Shown: positions 18,183 to 27,127 of the stretch, one piece after another
How positions within the stretch are numbered: position 1 is the stretch's first letter
Layout: each line of letters opens with the position of its first letter
Virus record (IMG/VR): IMGVR_UViG_3300044302_000061
Coordinates: 1-44,809 of that record
DNA from: a virus
Reading direction: 5' to 3' (one strand)
Length of the DNA stretch: 44,809 bases
Notes under the pieces: model-generated
What the model was told of the DNA's origin: nothing
Seen by the model: the letters and a program-made list of their open reading frames with translations, nothing else
Databases searched by the model: none
Made by a program: the position numbers and the translations under genes

Positions 18183-19157
18183 CTAGCTGTAGTCAACAAT
18201 GCCAAGGACCAAGCCTTCTGGACGAATGACCTTACGGCCATATACGTGCAGACCGCGAACCACATCCGCAAAGGAATCGGGATCACGAATAACTTCAGTC
18301 TTAGCAATGGAGTTAGCAGTAGCCGTTGAGGACATATGCCCCGCAAGAACAATGTTCTCGCCCGAAGCAACGCCACTGAGGGATACCATGTCCGTAGTCG
18401 TAGTCGCATCAGCGGACTGACGAAGGGCATTGGATTTATACAGCGTGAAGCCCATAACTTTCTGAGCCGTCAGCATCCCATTACGCATGGGGGACTGATC
18501 GTCACCAGTTACCTGAACTTCAGCAATTTTAGCACCCGCTTTGTAGAGAGTTTCATAGAAACGCGGGGGCGCTACAAACCATCGATTTTCCTCTGGAACA
18601 TCAGCTTGATCAAGATGACGCGCCATAAGAGCAATGATATGTACAGCCTCATCACCAGCATCACTGCCATCCATCGTATGAGGAGTACCTGCAGTGCCAA
18701 GATTGGAGTCGGTTTCAACGGAGCCAGAAGCACCCTTGATACCCGCACCATCAATCATGGCCTGAAGTACGTTTTTATCGTAGTTACGTTTGAGAGAGAA
18801 TGCACCTGAAGAGGTGGCAAGCGCCTCAAAGTTAACATGCGATTGACGTTCTTCGATATCATCTACCTTGAACGCAAACGCTTGAGCCTGATCTACAGTC
18901 AATTGAATTTCATCGTCTGCCAAGTCCTGCGGAGTAACCACAGCACCACGGGTGTACGCTGAAATGGAGACAGTCGGTTCTTTCATAATGCGAACCGTGT
19001 CACCGAAATTCTCAATTTCCCCGGCGTAGTCAGTGTTAGTAATGTCTTCTACAACTGACGCACGGCGGAAAAACTTGAGAACCTTCTGGCTATAGATTTC
19101 GGCTTGGAAATTACCGGACGGTAGATTACCGTAACCGGCGGATACACCAACAGCCAT
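18183..19157 (-). CDS. Major capsid protein (HK97 fold), 324 aa
   Basis: Length, gene order (portal, scaffold, capsid) and sequence features agree with a podophage major capsid protein. The N-arm (SAGYGNLPSGNFQAEIYS) is followed by a strand-rich region (GDTVRIMKEPTVSISAYTRG), a long spine-type helix (DEAVHIIALMARHLDQADVP) and a P-domain with RWFVAPPRFYETL. The C-terminal region (VIRDPDSFADVVRGLHVYGRKV) matches the pattern of T7- and P22-type coats. It assembles with the scaffold encoded 20 bases upstream. Confidence 0.9.
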   Translation of the reverse strand: MAVGVSAGYGNLPSGNFQAEIYSQKVLKFFRRASVVEDITNTDYAGEIENFGDTVRIMKEPTVSISAYTRGAVVTPQDLADDEIQLTVDQAQAFAFKVDDIEERQSHVNFEALATSSGAFSLKRNYDKNVLQAMIDGAGIKGASGSVETDSNLGTAGTPHTMDGSDAGDEAVHIIALMARHLDQADVPEENRWFVAPPRFYETLYKAGAKIAEVQVTGDDQSPMRNGMLTAQKVMGFTLYKSNALRQSADATTTTDMVSLSGVASGENIVLAGHMSSTATANSIAKTEVIRDPDSFADVVRGLHVYGRKVIRPEGLVLGIVDYS

Positions 19158-19177
19158 TTCCTTACCTTTCTATAAGT

Positions 19178-20017
19178 TTAGCCATTAACGATACGTCCCT
19201 CCGCATTTGCCTGATCTAGCTCTGCTTCAAGCTTGTCAAACTCATGCGGTTTGAGTCTACGTATCTCTGAGGTCGTCCATACTTTTTTATTAGCATCGCT
19301 ATTATTAGTAGAGACGTTAACAGGGGTAGTCCGAGTAACAGCCTCTGCCGCAGCTTCTAACTGTTTCTTAGATGGACGCCCTCTGGTTTTCTTTGTACTA
19401 GCTGTATCTGCTTTGTACAAATCTAGAACGCGAGAGGCGTACTGAACATCGTTATTATTTTTGGTGATTCCATCCGCAATACTAGGTGGCTGCTTTCCTA
19501 ACCATTCTTTAAACTGGTCTGACTTCTTGATATCAGAGAAGTCTGGATGCAGGGCTAACAGTGCTTGGTAAGCATTTTTAGCTTGTAACTGCTCTTCATT
19601 TGCAGAAAGACGTTCAATCTCTTCTTTTAGTTCTTGAACTTCTTTTGCAGAATTTTTAGTAGTCATAGCTTCAACTACGTTGTAAACGTCAGGATAATTC
19701 TCTTTAAAGTTTGCAATGTCCGCATCCTCTTCAGGAAATTCCTCTATAGGTTGCGGTCCTTGCATAAGCTGTTCACGCTCTTCTTTCCACTCGTAGAGTT
19801 TAGAATCGTAATGCTTCTTGAGATCATCATAGCGTTTCTTGTAGTCATGCTCCTCCGTCTTTACTTCTGTAGAGACGGAAATGGTTTCATCATCAATAAC
19901 CTCGCCTTCAGTTTCACTTTCTTCTAGGGTAGCCTGTTCGTCTTGTACATCATCCTTCAATTCAGAACGATATTTGCCACGATAGGGGCCTAGATTTTCC
20001 TGTTCTTGGGTAGTCAT
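19178..20017 (-). CDS. Scaffolding protein, 279 aa
   Basis: It is acidic and coiled-coil rich (residues about 55-90 and 120-150), with a flexible middle and a small helical C-terminal domain (SEIRRLKPHEFDKLEAELDQANAEGR), the usual plan of podophage scaffolds whose C-terminal helices bind the coat. A basic patch KKTRGRPSKKQLE lies near residue 212. It sits immediately before the capsid gene with a strong AAGGAGG site. The protein would direct procapsid assembly and leave before packaging. Confidence 0.85.
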   Translation of the reverse strand: MTTQEQENLGPYRGKYRSELKDDVQDEQATLEESETEGEVIDDETISVSTEVKTEEHDYKKRYDDLKKHYDSKLYEWKEEREQLMQGPQPIEEFPEEDADIANFKENYPDVYNVVEAMTTKNSAKEVQELKEEIERLSANEEQLQAKNAYQALLALHPDFSDIKKSDQFKEWLGKQPPSIADGITKNNNDVQYASRVLDLYKADTASTKKTRGRPSKKQLEAAAEAVTRTTPVNVSTNNSDANKKVWTTSEIRRLKPHEFDKLEAELDQANAEGRIVNG

Positions 20018-20081
20018 TTTTCCTCCTTGCGGGGCCTCTGAGGGGTAGCCGCAGTTGGGTTAGTCTAGCAGGGCCGTTGTA

Positions 20082-21572
20082 TCAACGGGTGGCTGCAGGG
20101 GGTGTCCGCAATCTTGGGTCTTGATCGGGACTTTCTGCCATAAAGCTTCTATTAACGCTTTCTGGCGAAACTCTAATATTATTTGTCTGTGTTTCCCGCG
20201 CTGGAGGGGCTTTCTCTAACGCAAGAGGTGTTCTTCCTTCGGGTGGGCTGTTTACAGCAAAAGATGCAAGAGTCTTGCTATAATCTCTCAACCTCTTTGC
20301 TATTCCACTTTTGGGGTTAGCTTTAAGTTCATCGTGATTTAAAACTTCTGCTGAAGCGGCTGCATAGTCTCCGTTAAGAGCATGTTTAACCCACTCTTGT
20401 TTGACGATGCTGCCTTTTTTATCTGTCTTTATAAAGTCGCCTCTAAAGTTTGCATCTACAAAAACTCCTTGAACTTCTGTAGGTAAATTTCTATAAACCT
20501 GTTCGCCACCAACACGCCTAATTACATCTTTTTCTTTAGTATCATAATCAAAATCAAACAGTTTTAATGCTTGATCTCTAGTAATTGCAAGCTTTCCATT
20601 GACTATACGTGAAGCATCTTGAGGAGAAACTTTGAAAAGCTTTTGAAACAGTGTAGAGGATTCTTTAGGAACAACTCTATGACCGAAACCAATTGTTAAA
20701 AATCTTTCTTTTTTAAATAATTTTTCTGCTGTAGAAGTTGTATCTTTTCCTTTTTCTAAACGATCATTTTCTCTAACCCTTAATTTTTTTTTTGCTTCTT
20801 CTCTTGGGTCAACTTTTTTTTTAGATATGCCTCCCGGAGTTCCTATGCTAGCCCGTATGGGGGCTTCCTGCTTTTGCTGGGGCTGCTGTTTTTGCTCTTC
20901 CAACTTCTTCTCTGTCTCCGCTTCACCACGCTTGTTAATCTTGTCAAGCAGGTCCGTACCTATCACTTCGGCTAATTCTGGAGGAATATGGTACTCTTTA
21001 TTTGAAGCCAGTATTTTTTGCTCACCATTAACCTGCTGTGCTGGCCTTGTAATATTAGCTTTGTCTATCTCTATACCCTCTTTTTCTTTTAGGTATTCAA
21101 TAGCAGGTTCAATGATGCGCTCTTCAAAGTCCTTTTTACCCACCTTTGCAATAGCGGCTGCGTTTACAATGTACGCGCCTTCCCTTGCATTCATGGGTAC
21201 ATCATCAGCTACACCTGTCTGATTTTCTGCTCCCGGCTGATCAATCATACCGGCTACCTGATCGCCAAGGGCTAACTGTTGCATCTGGTCCTGCATGGGA
21301 GACTCTTCTGGCAGAGGTGCTTCTACCGGGGCAGGTTCCTCTGGTGCTACAGGCTCTTCTGCCATTACTTCATCAAGTACAGAGGGTTGCTCCTGCGGCA
21401 TTGGCTCTTCTGCCATTGGCTCTTCACCCATCGAAAGCGTAACGCCCAAGCTAGCAGCAAACGCTTGCAGCGCAGGAGGTTCATTGTTTTCGATAATTTC
21501 TATGACCTGTACCTGCGCTTCTTGAGGCATTGCATTCAGGTTAGCTGTAAATTGATCTTGTGTTATTTCCAT
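20082..21572 (-). CDS. Virion protein with C-terminal lysozyme-like (GH24-type) domain, 496 aa
   Basis: Residues 45-95 are a Pro/Glu/Met-rich linker. Residues 122-145 hold DDVPMNAREGAYIVNAAAIA, a motif found in several marine phage virion proteins. From about 265 to 435 the order of motifs follows phage-type lysozymes: FLTIGFGHRV (TIGYGH-like, 293-298), ITRDQALKLFDFD, LPTEVQGVFVDANFRGDF and GDYAAASAEV. The catalytic glutamate normally just before TIGYGH is not certain; E269 or E273 are candidates. It would cut peptidoglycan during entry or lysis. It sits between the Hint protein and scaffold genes. Confidence 0.65.
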   Translation of the reverse strand: MEITQDQFTANLNAMPQEAQVQVIEIIENNEPPALQAFAASLGVTLSMGEEPMAEEPMPQEQPSVLDEVMAEEPVAPEEPAPVEAPLPEESPMQDQMQQLALGDQVAGMIDQPGAENQTGVADDVPMNAREGAYIVNAAAIAKVGKKDFEERIIEPAIEYLKEKEGIEIDKANITRPAQQVNGEQKILASNKEYHIPPELAEVIGTDLLDKINKRGEAETEKKLEEQKQQPQQKQEAPIRASIGTPGGISKKKVDPREEAKKKLRVRENDRLEKGKDTTSTAEKLFKKERFLTIGFGHRVVPKESSTLFQKLFKVSPQDASRIVNGKLAITRDQALKLFDFDYDTKEKDVIRRVGGEQVYRNLPTEVQGVFVDANFRGDFIKTDKKGSIVKQEWVKHALNGDYAAASAEVLNHDELKANPKSGIAKRLRDYSKTLASFAVNSPPEGRTPLALEKAPPARETQTNNIRVSPESVNRSFMAESPDQDPRLRTPPAATR

Positions 21573-21589
21573 AGCTAATACTAATCCTG

Positions 21590-24500
21590 CTAGTAGTCTA
21601 ATCGTTTGTTAACGAGTTGCTTATTTTTAAATAGTCTAATTGATTTACCTATTAGGCTGCATATAGGTTCGCCTAACCAGATTGTTAACTTGCCAAGAAA
21701 AGAAGATTTTGGATACTTAGAAGGGTCTATACGATGTGCAATTTCTACTGCTCTCCCACGCGCCCACGGTTTCGCCCATGCTGTTGCAAGTTTATTGTGC
21801 TTCATACGCTCTGCATAGGATATAGCCCATGCCCAATAGCCCTCAAGAATATCTTGTGAGAGGTTGTTTCTAAAGTAGACAGATGCAACATTGTATAACT
21901 CTGCATCAAGTTTTCCTTGATTTTTTAGCTCGGTACATATAACCCAACTGCCGCTGTCCGCTTTATTGTGAACAATATAACTATTTGCTACAAAAGTTTT
22001 ATCATTAGCTACGGAAAGATTATATACTGTCAGATTAGGGTCACAACCTTCAACAACAACATCTTCAACTAATACCCATTCATTGTCGCTACGTAGGATT
22101 TCACAATCTTTTTTAATTTTAATTAGGTCTTTACCGCCCTGTTCGTTAGCAAGTTCTTGATATGCAGCGGGACGATGCTCTTTAAACTTCTCTGGTTCAA
22201 AGCAGCCCCATCCCTCTTTTGTCATAAACGGATGGTATGCTGTTACAAAGGGCTTATGACCATTGAAACCATATAAGAAGGGAATGTCTGGCTTTCTAAT
22301 GTGTGTAGATTTAACCTCATTGGCGTTGCCGTCTTTACCAGCAACGAGATCACCGACTACAACTTTTTCAATAGCTTTTGTAGAGCCATCCTCCATCAAT
22401 ACTGGAGTTCCTTGAACAAAACAGTCCGCGTCTGCTTCACTAATGTCTTCCTGACCGTAAGACAAATCACCGAATGCTTCTGTAGCCGCTGCATCTTGAT
22501 CAGCTTGCGTCATATCATCACTAAAGTCTTCGGGCGCTCCCGCTGCAGGTCCGGTACCAGTTACATCAGTGCCCATCGCGTCGGAGGCAGCGTCAGCATC
22601 GCCAATGTTGCCATGAAAACCTGTCAGATTACTCATGTCCATGTCAAAAGCACCTAGAGGTTCGTTATTAAAAGCTTCTATTGTTTCTGCCATAGTTGAA
22701 AAGTCAAAAGCACCCATAAGACTGCCCATATATGCGCCTATTGATTCATCTTCCACGTTTGCAGTGTTAAAGGTACTTCTCTGTGTTATATCCATAGCAA
22801 AATTAGCTAAATCCATAGCGTCTCTGCTGGGGTCTGGGCTGTTATATCCTTGTGCGTCAAAACTCCCTAGCTGCACACCGTAATACGCCCCGTAGTCAGC
22901 GCGAGCTTGTCCTGCTTCTGGTGTCTCAAAAATTGCTTGATATGCTACTTCCGGTATGGCCATATATGCTTTTATTTCTGCTAGAGGGTCTATTACGGGT
23001 ACAGGAGATGACATAATACTTTTAGCTACTTCTATTGCATAAGCAAGGGTATTGGGTTGGTCTTTGTATTGCGCTGCTACAGCAGAACTTAAATTCTCCA
23101 TCCTGCCTTCAACATCTGTCCGTTGTGCCTCTAGGTCTACCTCGTCAGAATAATAACCAGCAGCCTCCTCTTGCGTTATATCATAAGCAGAAAGATTACC
23201 CACCGCCGTTGCGGTACCTATAGCCTGTGCACCGATTGCCGCTTCAAAACCTGCCAGTGCTACGCTAGAAAAAACAGCAGACGCTTGAGCAGCCTCCGCT
23301 ATATCTCTAGAGGTACTAAGTCCCGCACCTTCAAGTTGGGCATTTAAATCGTCAAGAATGGCTTGCTCTTCATCAATAGCATCAAAACCGGGTGACCCGT
23401 GTCCCATAGTGCCATTTAAAGATGCTGCTTCATAATCTGCATAACTAAGATTACTAAGATTACCCTCTGGTCCCATAGCTTCTGCAAGAGCGCCTAAATC
23501 AAAACCAACCGCGCCAATCCCTGAAGCTGACATATCTACAGCGGCGAAAGAACCTGTCGTAGCTTCCTCACCTCTAGCCAGATTTTGTGCTGCAGTGGGT
23601 GAAGAGTACACTCCAACTTCAGGATTATTAGTTGTATGTTGTGGCCCAGCAAAAGCATCAATAGCACTTCTGTTAGCATCCTGCTGTTGCTGCATACTAG
23701 AGTGGCCCTGAGCGAAATTATACGCGCTTGACATTACGCCTGTCGGCACCATCCCCATCATAAAACCAAGTAGTCCCGGTGTAGCTATTTTTCCTGTTAC
23801 TTTATCAAATGCAAAGTTCATTTGACCTTGAGGTAAGTCAAATTGATACAGGTCAGGGAACTGAGTTCCGTATGCCATATTCATACCAAAAGAAGCTAGC
23901 TCTTGTTCAGGATTGGTTATCGCGTTGTAGACACTTTGAGCAACTCCTTCAATAGTTCTCTCAACATTAGAAAACAAGTCTGGTATACTTACTCCTCTCT
24001 GAGCAATATCTGCAATATTACTTGTAACGTCAATAGCACTAAATACAGCATTAACTGCGCTTGCAGGATTAGATATATCTGCATTTAAAGCGCCCTGTAT
24101 TGCACCAAAGTTTACTCCTACGGCTGCTCCTGCTTGCTGTGCAGCAAAAGCGCCAACATCAAAGCTTCCCGGTCCTAAAGCACCTATACCAAGCCCAGCA
24201 ATACTACCAAAGTTAGGATCGCCTACTGGATCAGCAACGTCTAAACCAAAACCAGCAGCATCAAAATCAAAACCAGCATCATCAGAAAAATCAGAGTCAG
24301 AACCCGACTCAGCTACACTAGGAGGTTCAGGAGGGCCAAAAAGCTGTCTAAACTGATTCTTAGAAGATTGCTCATCAGCAAAAGTAGATGCGAAGCTAGC
24401 ACTAAGTGCAGCAGTATCTTCAGCAATAGTAGACGGTCGCCCAAGTATACTGTCAATACTTGCTGAATCTAGTCCAGATATACGATTAGCTGCATTATCT

Positions 24501-24763
24501 CTAAAAGCATCTACACTAGTAGGATCAGAAAAATTTACTTCATCAAGCAGGTCGCCAAACAAGTCTTGAATAGCAATTTGAGAAGTAGAAGACGTTGTTA
24601 CAGAAAGATCGTCTTTTCTACGTTTTACACCAAGCCCTTCAATCTCAAGAGACTGAGAACCGCCTCCCACATCAATAGTAGCTTCAGGGAGAGCTTCCAT
24701 AGTCACAGGTTTAGCGGATACCGCTCCTGCGCCTTGGAGTGCTTCTTCTAGATTAGTTGCCAC
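21590..24763 (-). CDS. Giant virion-operon protein with internal Hint (intein-like) domain, 1057 aa
   Basis: The start is GTG at 24763. Residues 1-780 are Ala/Gly/Asp-rich, low complexity and helical in part. Residues 781-933 form a Hint domain: it begins with C781 (CFVQGTPVLMEDGSTKAIEKV), has the block-B motif TAYHPF (H844), and ends VANSYIVHN at 932-933. The residue after His-Asn is Lys, not Cys/Ser/Thr, so full splicing is unlikely but self-cleavage is possible. Residues 938-1057 are a separate conserved-looking C-terminal domain (SWVICTELKNQGKL, GEPICSLIGK). It lies between portal and the lysozyme fusion. Confidence 0.85.
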   Translation of the reverse strand: MATNLEEALQGAGAVSAKPVTMEALPEATIDVGGGSQSLEIEGLGVKRRKDDLSVTTSSTSQIAIQDLFGDLLDEVNFSDPTSVDAFRDNAANRISGLDSASIDSILGRPSTIAEDTAALSASFASTFADEQSSKNQFRQLFGPPEPPSVAESGSDSDFSDDAGFDFDAAGFGLDVADPVGDPNFGSIAGLGIGALGPGSFDVGAFAAQQAGAAVGVNFGAIQGALNADISNPASAVNAVFSAIDVTSNIADIAQRGVSIPDLFSNVERTIEGVAQSVYNAITNPEQELASFGMNMAYGTQFPDLYQFDLPQGQMNFAFDKVTGKIATPGLLGFMMGMVPTGVMSSAYNFAQGHSSMQQQQDANRSAIDAFAGPQHTTNNPEVGVYSSPTAAQNLARGEEATTGSFAAVDMSASGIGAVGFDLGALAEAMGPEGNLSNLSYADYEAASLNGTMGHGSPGFDAIDEEQAILDDLNAQLEGAGLSTSRDIAEAAQASAVFSSVALAGFEAAIGAQAIGTATAVGNLSAYDITQEEAAGYYSDEVDLEAQRTDVEGRMENLSSAVAAQYKDQPNTLAYAIEVAKSIMSSPVPVIDPLAEIKAYMAIPEVAYQAIFETPEAGQARADYGAYYGVQLGSFDAQGYNSPDPSRDAMDLANFAMDITQRSTFNTANVEDESIGAYMGSLMGAFDFSTMAETIEAFNNEPLGAFDMDMSNLTGFHGNIGDADAASDAMGTDVTGTGPAAGAPEDFSDDMTQADQDAAATEAFGDLSYGQEDISEADADCFVQGTPVLMEDGSTKAIEKVVVGDLVAGKDGNANEVKSTHIRKPDIPFLYGFNGHKPFVTAYHPFMTKEGWGCFEPEKFKEHRPAAYQELANEQGGKDLIKIKKDCEILRSDNEWVLVEDVVVEGCDPNLTVYNLSVANDKTFVANSYIVHNKADSGSWVICTELKNQGKLDAELYNVASVYFRNNLSQDILEGYWAWAISYAERMKHNKLATAWAKPWARGRAVEIAHRIDPSKYPKSSFLGKLTIWLGEPICSLIGKSIRLFKNKQLVNKRLDY

Positions 24764-24789
24764 GTTTGCTGTATTCTTTCTGTTGTGTA

Positions 24790-26886
24790 TTAACCTGCGT
24801 CTTCAGGGATAGGAGGTGGTCCACCACCTGCACCTTGCCCTGCAGCAAGCGCATCTCTAAGTCCGATTTCTCCACCACCAGCAGGGCCTGATGCCTGTTC
24901 TTGAGGTCCGTCAGGTAGTCCTCCAGACTGTCCCATGCCGCCTGATTGTTGACCAGCGGCAGCAGGGTCTGGCATGTTTCCTTGTTGAGCATTTAGTCCT
25001 CTCAATACTTCTGCAAAGATTTGTGCATCGTTGATATCGTTTACCAACAGATCAGGATCAATGTCCTGTGCAATAGCTAGCTCTCGTATAAGGTTTGGAA
25101 TCTTGATAAACGGAGCGAGCATTGGATTTGCCACTGTCTGTAGAAGCGCGGTTAGACGCTGACTACGGACTTCTTTCTGCATGACTGCAGCAGTTCCCTG
25201 TGGCTTGATCTCCAAATCTCCCTGTATCTCAGGACGATCATCCGCAAACTGCATGTTCCAGAAGAACATGTACTCACCAAGCGGCTTGAGAAGAAAATCG
25301 TCAATATTTTTTATTACAGTTTTTACGCTGAGATTAGCACCGCCTAGCAGCATACTTAGTCCTGCAGCGGTACGTCCTGTACCGGACACGCCCGTTTGAC
25401 CGTGCATGATACTCGGTAATCCTGTTTCTTCATCGGCTAATTGTCGTGCAGCCTGATACATCTGAATGTTTTCACCAGCGGTATTGGGAAACTTTACAGC
25501 GTTAATGGCTGTACCCGTAACACCGGACTGACGCCTAAACACTTTACCCGGATAGATATCATAGTTCTGTCCGGGTACAAGAGATGCTTCATCTACATCA
25601 AATACTACATTACCAGCAAGGGCTAGATTGTCAATAGCCATTCTTACATGACCATTCATCAGCAACTGTGCGTCTTCCATGTTCTCTGGTATACCAATAC
25701 CAAACAACTGATAGGGATTGATCTCATAGGGCGTTGCAAAGTATGGAATGCGGTATGGCACAAACGGATTAAGGACTAATCGTAGCACCTCATTGTTACA
25801 TATCCATGCGTTTACAGGAACCTCTGAAAGATCATCTACTTCCATAGGAATGCCCATATCACGAATAAGATCGCTGTCCAGATTACCCCAGAACTCAAGC
25901 ACTTCGTATCTGTCAACAGCAGCAAGGTCTTCCAGACTCTCTGCACGAATAGTATCTTCAAAGTATTTATCCGTGTAGTTAGGACCGCCGCTAAGACATT
26001 TAGCAATAGCCCCACCATTAAAGAAAGGCTTGTCCATCAAGTCACGCATCTGCGACCTGTTCAGTCGATGGCGCTGAATTACATAGGAGCAATCATCCAC
26101 ACTAGTAGCGGTGGGGTCTGGGTAAAAGTTCCAGCATGAAACCGACTCAAGACGGGGTACAAGCTTTTTATACGGGCTGTAGTTTTTCTCGTCATCCCAT
26201 CTATGTAGAGTTTTACTTTCATTTAACGGCCCCTTTACAATGCCAGTGCCAAGAAGAGCGCACTCAAACAGTGAGTGGCGCAGAATGTTCGTGGCGTTGT
26301 TCTCATGCAGTTGGTCATGGATTAGCTTTTCCATGTGCCGTGCCGTTTCGCGTGAGGGGGATATCTGTGGTTCGCCCATACGACTTGGGCCTTCCTGCAG
26401 ATCAACTCCCTCGTACTTCTCGGCTAATCCGGCTAACGGAGAAGCCTCTGTAGCCCCCGGTGGCATTTCGCGGCCATCGCCGGGAAAACCATAGGGGTCT
26501 GCCATAGGCTCTTCTTGTTGCTGTGGAGGTACAGGAGCTTTACTAAGATGTGCAAACTCTGCTACACCTTCAGGCACAGGGCTAGGTTCAACGACAATCG
26601 GGAACTTTTTATTAGCAAAAAGAACATCAATCATCTGCCCATAAGCAGCGAGAACTTTTGTTTTGGTAATCTTGACGAACACTTTACTATTCTCAGATTC
26701 ACGGAACTGAGTTGTAGAGTCGTAGATACCTCTAAAGTTTTTGTAGGCTTTTAGCCAGCGTTGTTCATGCTGATAGCGGCCATGCTCTGCTTCTTCAAAC
26801 TTTGACTTAACAGTGCCAACTACATTTGTAGAAGCGTCATCAACAAAAGCCGCTGCTGTAACATCGCCTAAAGGTGAATCGTCCAT
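24790..26886 (-). CDS. Portal protein, 698 aa
   Basis: The protein matches the plan of P22/T7-type portals: a helical N-terminus (YQHEQRWLKAYKNFRG), a wing/stem region and the segment PSIMHGQTGVSGTGRTAAG followed by a long crown-side helix (IKNIDDFLLKPLGEYMFFW). The C-terminal 90 residues are Gly/Gln/Pro-rich. It lies downstream of the large terminase and upstream of scaffold and capsid, the usual order. Twelve copies would form the DNA entry ring. The ATG at 26886 has AAGGAAG upstream. Confidence 0.9.
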   Translation of the reverse strand: MDDSPLGDVTAAAFVDDASTNVVGTVKSKFEEAEHGRYQHEQRWLKAYKNFRGIYDSTTQFRESENSKVFVKITKTKVLAAYGQMIDVLFANKKFPIVVEPSPVPEGVAEFAHLSKAPVPPQQQEEPMADPYGFPGDGREMPPGATEASPLAGLAEKYEGVDLQEGPSRMGEPQISPSRETARHMEKLIHDQLHENNATNILRHSLFECALLGTGIVKGPLNESKTLHRWDDEKNYSPYKKLVPRLESVSCWNFYPDPTATSVDDCSYVIQRHRLNRSQMRDLMDKPFFNGGAIAKCLSGGPNYTDKYFEDTIRAESLEDLAAVDRYEVLEFWGNLDSDLIRDMGIPMEVDDLSEVPVNAWICNNEVLRLVLNPFVPYRIPYFATPYEINPYQLFGIGIPENMEDAQLLMNGHVRMAIDNLALAGNVVFDVDEASLVPGQNYDIYPGKVFRRQSGVTGTAINAVKFPNTAGENIQMYQAARQLADEETGLPSIMHGQTGVSGTGRTAAGLSMLLGGANLSVKTVIKNIDDFLLKPLGEYMFFWNMQFADDRPEIQGDLEIKPQGTAAVMQKEVRSQRLTALLQTVANPMLAPFIKIPNLIRELAIAQDIDPDLLVNDINDAQIFAEVLRGLNAQQGNMPDPAAAGQQSGGMGQSGGLPDGPQEQASGPAGGGEIGLRDALAAGQGAGGGPPPIPEDAG

Positions 26887-26899
26887 AGGACTTCCTTAC

Positions 26900-27112
26900 T
26901 TAGTAGTCTTTTTGATCTGCCATGCGGAAGACTGCCGGATCGACCGATTTGCTTTTCGGACGGGGCATATCTACCTGCAACGCATCGCGGTCAATCTTGC
27001 CGACCAGCATTTTTTCTAGTCCTTCACGGTGCAGGGCACCTTCCGGGGCGTCACTTAATTCGCCCTGTTTCTTCATCATTCCCATGATGTAGTCTTTACC
27101 ATATGCGTACAT
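26900..27112 (-). CDS. Small hypothetical protein, 70 aa
   Basis: A basic, soluble 70-residue peptide (MYAYGKDYIMGMMKKQGEL ... MADQKDY) is encoded between the 673-aa and portal genes, with GAGAGGAAAAACT before the ATG. It has no domain I recognise. The tight fit between its neighbours (gaps of 13 and 15 bases), same strand and ribosome-binding site support it as real. Confidence 0.75.
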   Translation of the reverse strand: MYAYGKDYIMGMMKKQGELSDAPEGALHREGLEKMLVGKIDRDALQVDMPRPKSKSVDPAVFRMADQKDY

Positions 27113-27127
27113 AGTTTTTCCTCTCTA

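Noticed and set aside
18336-18809. 157-codon plus-strand ORF across the capsid gene
   Set aside because: It is antisense to the major capsid protein and lacks any recognisable domain or ribosome-binding site.
24753-24992. 79-codon leftward ORF overlapping the portal end
   Set aside because: It is nested in the portal gene in another frame, and its end overlaps the Hint-protein start; codon pattern follows the portal frame.
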